Origin: Microbacterium sp.
Lineage (GTDB): Bacteria > Actinomycetota > Actinomycetes > Actinomycetales > Microbacteriaceae
Direction of reading: 5' to 3'
Length of the DNA stretch: 42,299 nucleotides
Assembly: GCA_003524435.1 (NCBI GenBank)
Contig: DQHP01000047.1
Location: forward strand, 1-42,299
Positions 39,682-42,299 of the stretch are shown piece after piece (position 1 is the first letter of the stretch; every line of letters starts with the position of its first letter). A program made the translations under genes and the position numbers. The notes beneath the pieces were generated by a model that was not told the DNA's origin, did not search any database, and saw nothing but the letters and a program-made list of their open reading frames with translations.

Positions 39682-41415
39682 ATGGAAGGTCTTGAGATCA
39701 CGGTCCTACTGGGGCTGACGATTTTGGTGGGCACGATGCTGGCGCCGCGTGTGCGTCTTGCGCTACCGCTTGTGCTTGTCATCTTCGGGTTGTTGCTGGG
39801 ATTCGTGCCGGCGCTACGCGATGTCCAATTGCCTCCCGAGACGGTGCTGCTGCTGTTTCTACCGGTGATGCTGTTTTGGGAGAGCCTGACGACGTCGTTG
39901 CGTTCGATCAGGCGCGACTTTCGGTACATCCTGCCGATGAGCACTCTGCTTGTCGTCGCATCTGCGTTCGCTGTCGCCGCAGTGGCTGCGCTGTTCGGCC
40001 TGCCATGGGAGATCGCGCTCATTCTGGGGGCCGCCGTTGCACCGCCGGATGCCACGGCAGTCGCCGCGCTCGGGCGCCTGCTGCCACGACGCGCGTTCAT
40101 GAAGCTGAAGGCCGAGAGCCTCACCAACGACGGCACTGCGCTCGTGCTGTATGCGATTGCGGTGTCGCTCGCGGTCGGCGGCCAGGTGACGCCGCTGATG
40201 ATCACGGGGACGGTGATCGTGTCGTACCTTGGCGGTATCGCCGTCGGAGTTGTGGTGGCTGTCGCCGCATGGTTGCTTTTGCGCCGCGTGCACACCACGA
40301 TCACGATCAACGTGACAATGCTGCTTGTGCCATTCACCGCATTCATGATTGCCGAGCTGATCCATGCATCCGGAGTGCTGGCGGTGGTGGTTGCGGGTCT
40401 CATCGCGGCGTATCTGAGCTCCCAAGTCACGACCGCCGCCTCGCGGCGGCAAGCCGAATCGGTCTGGCCGTTCGGGGTGTTTCTCCTCAACGGTGCGCTT
40501 TTCGTCCTGATCGGGTTGGAGGTGCAGTGGGTCGCTCATCAGACGTCGCTACGAACAATCGGATGGTTGACACTAGCCACGGTTGCCGTCTGGGTGACGT
40601 TGCTTGTGGTGCGATTCCTTTTCCAGATGCTCGCTGTGCCTTTCCAACGAATCGGTGGCGGGAGCGTGCATCCGCTTGGCCTGCGCACGCGAATGCAGCT
40701 CGTCAGCACCGTCGCGGGCATGCGAGGGGCGGTATCGCTCGCGATCGCCCTTTCAGTACCGCTCGCGACCGGAGACGGCGTGAAACTCGACGGACGTGAC
40801 GACATCATCTTCGTCACCGCCGGAGTGATCCTGCTCAGTCTTCTTGTGCAGGGTCCGCTGCTTCCCGCTGTCGTGCGGTGGGCGCGGTATCCCGTCGATC
40901 ACGGAGAAGATGAAGAGTTCGAGTTGGCGGAGCGCGCCATCTCGGGGTCGGCGATGGCGGCGCTTGACGCACTCGCTGTCGAACACGGGATCAGCGATGA
41001 AGTGCGTGATCGGGCACGGCGCGAAGGCTACGAGATGCTCGAACTCGCGAACGCTCGGGCGGTGGCGAGAGAGCGTGCGCTTGTCGATGCAGAGGTGGGG
41101 GCGATGGAGGACCTGTTGGATTCCCCAGATCCGCTCGCCGACGGTGCGGTGGAGCTCAGCAGCATGCCCGCCCCAGCGGAAGGCAAGACTTTACAGATGG
41201 TCGCTACTTCAACCGATGTTGATCTCGAACAGCGCTCGCCGCTGATTCGCAATGAGGAGTTCTCTCGGCTCAAACTGGCGATGCTCGACCACAAGCGTGA
41301 AGTGCTGCGCAACCTGCGTCGTGCGGGAACCGTGGACGACCTCATCGTGTACCGAATCTCCGCGCGTCTCGATCTCGACCAGATTCGTCTGGAAGGTATC
41401 GAGCAGTTGGAGTGA
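39682..41415 (+). CDS. CPA1-family Na+/H+ antiporter
   Basis: The protein of about 577 residues has roughly twelve predicted helices in its first 400 residues. Its family landmarks are LFLPVMLFWESL near 60-70, the ion-site stretch GAAVAPPDATAVAALGR near residue 115 containing the conserved Asp, KAESLTNDGTALVLY near 140, and GMRGAVSLAIALSVP near 350. A hydrophilic, partly coiled C-terminal domain of about 170 residues follows. It exchanges Na+ (or K+) for H+ to control cytoplasmic pH and salt. ATG 39682 is chosen because GGGTGG sits upstream; GTG 39673, three codons earlier, is an alternative. Confidence 0.92.
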   Translation: MEGLEITVLLGLTILVGTMLAPRVRLALPLVLVIFGLLLGFVPALRDVQLPPETVLLLFLPVMLFWESLTTSLRSIRRDFRYILPMSTLLVVASAFAVAAVAALFGLPWEIALILGAAVAPPDATAVAALGRLLPRRAFMKLKAESLTNDGTALVLYAIAVSLAVGGQVTPLMITGTVIVSYLGGIAVGVVVAVAAWLLLRRVHTTITINVTMLLVPFTAFMIAELIHASGVLAVVVAGLIAAYLSSQVTTAASRRQAESVWPFGVFLLNGALFVLIGLEVQWVAHQTSLRTIGWLTLATVAVWVTLLVVRFLFQMLAVPFQRIGGGSVHPLGLRTRMQLVSTVAGMRGAVSLAIALSVPLATGDGVKLDGRDDIIFVTAGVILLSLLVQGPLLPAVVRWARYPVDHGEDEEFELAERAISGSAMAALDALAVEHGISDEVRDRARREGYEMLELANARAVARERALVDAEVGAMEDLLDSPDPLADGAVELSSMPAPAEGKTLQMVATSTDVDLEQRSPLIRNEEFSRLKLAMLDHKREVLRNLRRAGTVDDLIVYRISARLDLDQIRLEGIEQLE

Positions 41416-41448
41416 GCAGTGGCTCACAGCTCATCAAGAGACAGAGAG

Positions 41449-41676
41449 TCAACCAGCGAGGGTAAACAACGCCTCAGTCGCACCTGAAGGAAACAGCGGA
41501 CGCACGCCGCGACGGATGTCCTCGATGGGCACCCAGCGGACGGGACTGCCTTCGTAAGTGAAGATGTTGTCGTAGACGCCGATGCGGGTCGCACTGTCTA
41601 GGCGCACACCAAGCTCTTCCATGAACTCACGGTGCACGGCCTCATCTGCGCGCTCGATGTTTCTGATCGCGGGCAC
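41449..41676 (-). pseudogene. NUDIX hydrolase remnant with two apparent in-frame deletions
   Basis: The 75-codon frame keeps pieces of a NUDIX protein: the N-terminal MPAIRNIER strand, the NUDIX helix HREFMEELGVRL, YDNIFTYEG, and a C-terminal SPVRWVPIEDIRRG segment. Relatives are usually about 140-150 residues. Missing are the substrate strand plus the glycine half of the NUDIX box (expected before DEAVHREF) and the strands between TYEG and SPVRW. Without the GG..E half the site cannot bind the usual metal-diphosphate. Both gaps keep frame. The start is GTG 41676, 24 bases downstream of the thiamine-diphosphate enzyme gene. It could still be translated as a mini-protein, but I consider it decayed. 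Confidence 0.65.
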
Positions 41677-41699
41677 TGCAACACGTTAGCGGATGCGCG

Positions 41700-42299
41700 T
41701 CAGCTGTTCACCCGAATAATCTCCTGCTGGTACGGCGCGATCACTTCGCCTGAGATGCGCAGGTCCAAGAGGAGGAACGAACGCTCGGCGGCGGGAATCG
41801 CGGCCCACGTTGCGACACGATCGAGATCTTCGAGGGCGCGTACGACGAGACCTTCTGCGCCAACGGCAGCGGCAAAAGCAGCGAAGTTCACCTCGGGAAT
41901 CCGCATCGGTCCCTCGGCGAGTCCCTTCAGACCATAGAGATTGATCTCGGCACCGTAGGCGGCATCGTTCCAGATGACTGCGCAGCCGCGACCGCCAGCA
42001 GCACGCACAGCGGATTCAAGATCAGCAATCGCCATCAGACCGCCGCCATCACCAGATGTCAGAACAATGGTCTGCTCGGGTCGCGCCCTGGTAGCGCCGA
42101 CGATGCTGGGCCAGCCCTGGCCGATCGCCTGGAAAGCAGTGCCGATCATCATCATGCGATCGGGGGATGCCACCGGCCAGTACATGTTCGCCCAGCCGAT
42201 GAAGTGCCCGCCGTCCGAGACAACGACGCGGTCCTCGGGCAGCAGTTCGGCGAGTCGGCGCGCGGCCGAGCGAGGGTCAAGGCGGCCATCGGGGGCGAG
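41700..42299 (-). CDS. Thiamine-diphosphate-dependent enzyme, C-terminal domain (cut by window edge)
   Basis: The last 199 residues of a protein that continues beyond the right edge are visible. The ThDP/Mg2+ motif starts at GDGGGLMAIADLE and ends NDAAYGAE about 25 residues later, the standard GDG-x(about 25)-N spacing; DGGHFIGWANMY precedes it. This places it in the acetolactate synthase/benzoylformate decarboxylase superfamily, whose members use the domain to form the reactive ylide. The C-terminus is closest in feel to uncharacterised acetolactate-synthase-like proteins. The substrate cannot be determined without the N-terminal domains. It may be co-transcribed with the NUDIX remnant. Confidence 0.85.
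   Translation of the reverse strand, partial: LAPDGRLDPRSAARRLAELLPEDRVVVSDGGHFIGWANMYWPVASPDRMMMIGTAFQAIGQGWPSIVGATRARPEQTIVLTSGDGGGLMAIADLESAVRAAGGRGCAVIWNDAAYGAEINLYGLKGLAEGPMRIPEVNFAAFAAAVGAEGLVVRALEDLDRVATWAAIPAAERSFLLLDLRISGEVIAPYQQEIIRVNS

Noticed and set aside
1..42299. Possible CRISPR array, insertion sequence, prophage or tRNA-associated integration site
   Set aside because: No spaced repeats, transposase, integrase, phage gene or tRNA-like cloverleaf was seen on either strand.

Overview
The window looks like chromosomal DNA from a high-GC actinobacterium, most likely Microbacteriaceae and Microbacterium-like. The evidence is the high G+C, the frequent GTG starts, the 4-base ATGA/GTGA gene overlaps, and the families present: a sugar ABC operon without its own ATPase, Arthrobacter/Brevibacterium-type HpaD and DesK/NarL two-component proteins. 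I see no tRNA, rRNA, CRISPR, insertion sequence, integrase or phage gene. Coding density is above 90 percent and no gene-free stretch exceeds about 205 bases. Product names are family calls read from the translated sequence; no database search was run.

Region 1 (1-5.8 kb). The 5' part of nagA and a GH20 beta-N-acetylhexosaminidase form a minus-strand amino-sugar pair. A ZTP (pfl) riboswitch precedes glyA and folD, which supply one-carbon/folate metabolism; the two genes are separated by a very strong hairpin. A 4-TM membrane protein and a DUF6882-like protein follow on the minus strand.

Region 2 (5.8-18.1 kb). This is a xylan/xylose utilisation locus. A LacI regulator, xylA and xylB lie on the minus strand. 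Divergent from them is an operon for a sugar-binding lipoprotein, two permeases, a GH3 glycosidase and a GH43 beta-xylosidase, followed by a ROK-family regulator. The layout resembles the Streptomyces bxlREFGA system joined to xylAB: oligosaccharide import, cleavage to xylose, isomerisation, phosphorylation. A near-perfect LacI-type operator sits between the divergent units, and lacI may be transcribed without a leader.

Region 3 (18.1-25.7 kb). A flavodoxin-like protein lies opposite a catabolic operon: MHS transporter, GntR/FCD regulator, hydantoinase-like amidohydrolase, isochorismatase-like amide hydrolase, FAD-only fumarate-reductase-family flavoprotein and AtoE-type short-chain acid transporter. 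Together they predict uptake and stepwise opening, deamidation and oxidation/reduction of a cyclic amide, imide or hydantoin that I cannot name. This is the best candidate here for an undescribed pathway.

Region 4 (25.7-35.5 kb). A homoprotocatechuate meta-cleavage operon runs on the minus strand as hpaG-gntR-hpaE-hpaD-hpaH-hpaI. Divergent from it are an MHS transporter and a 3-hydroxybenzoate-4-hydroxylase-like FAD monooxygenase. Unusual points are a one-protein fusion of FAH and RraA-type aldolase/decarboxylase domains, no HpaF and no HpaBC.

Region 5 (35.5-42.3 kb). An ABC-2 exporter with a DesK-like kinase and NarL-type regulator sits behind a perfect 16-bp palindrome. A VOC protein, a CPA1 Na+/H+ antiporter, a NUDIX remnant with apparent internal deletions, and the C-terminal half of a thiamine-diphosphate enzyme cut by the window edge complete the region.
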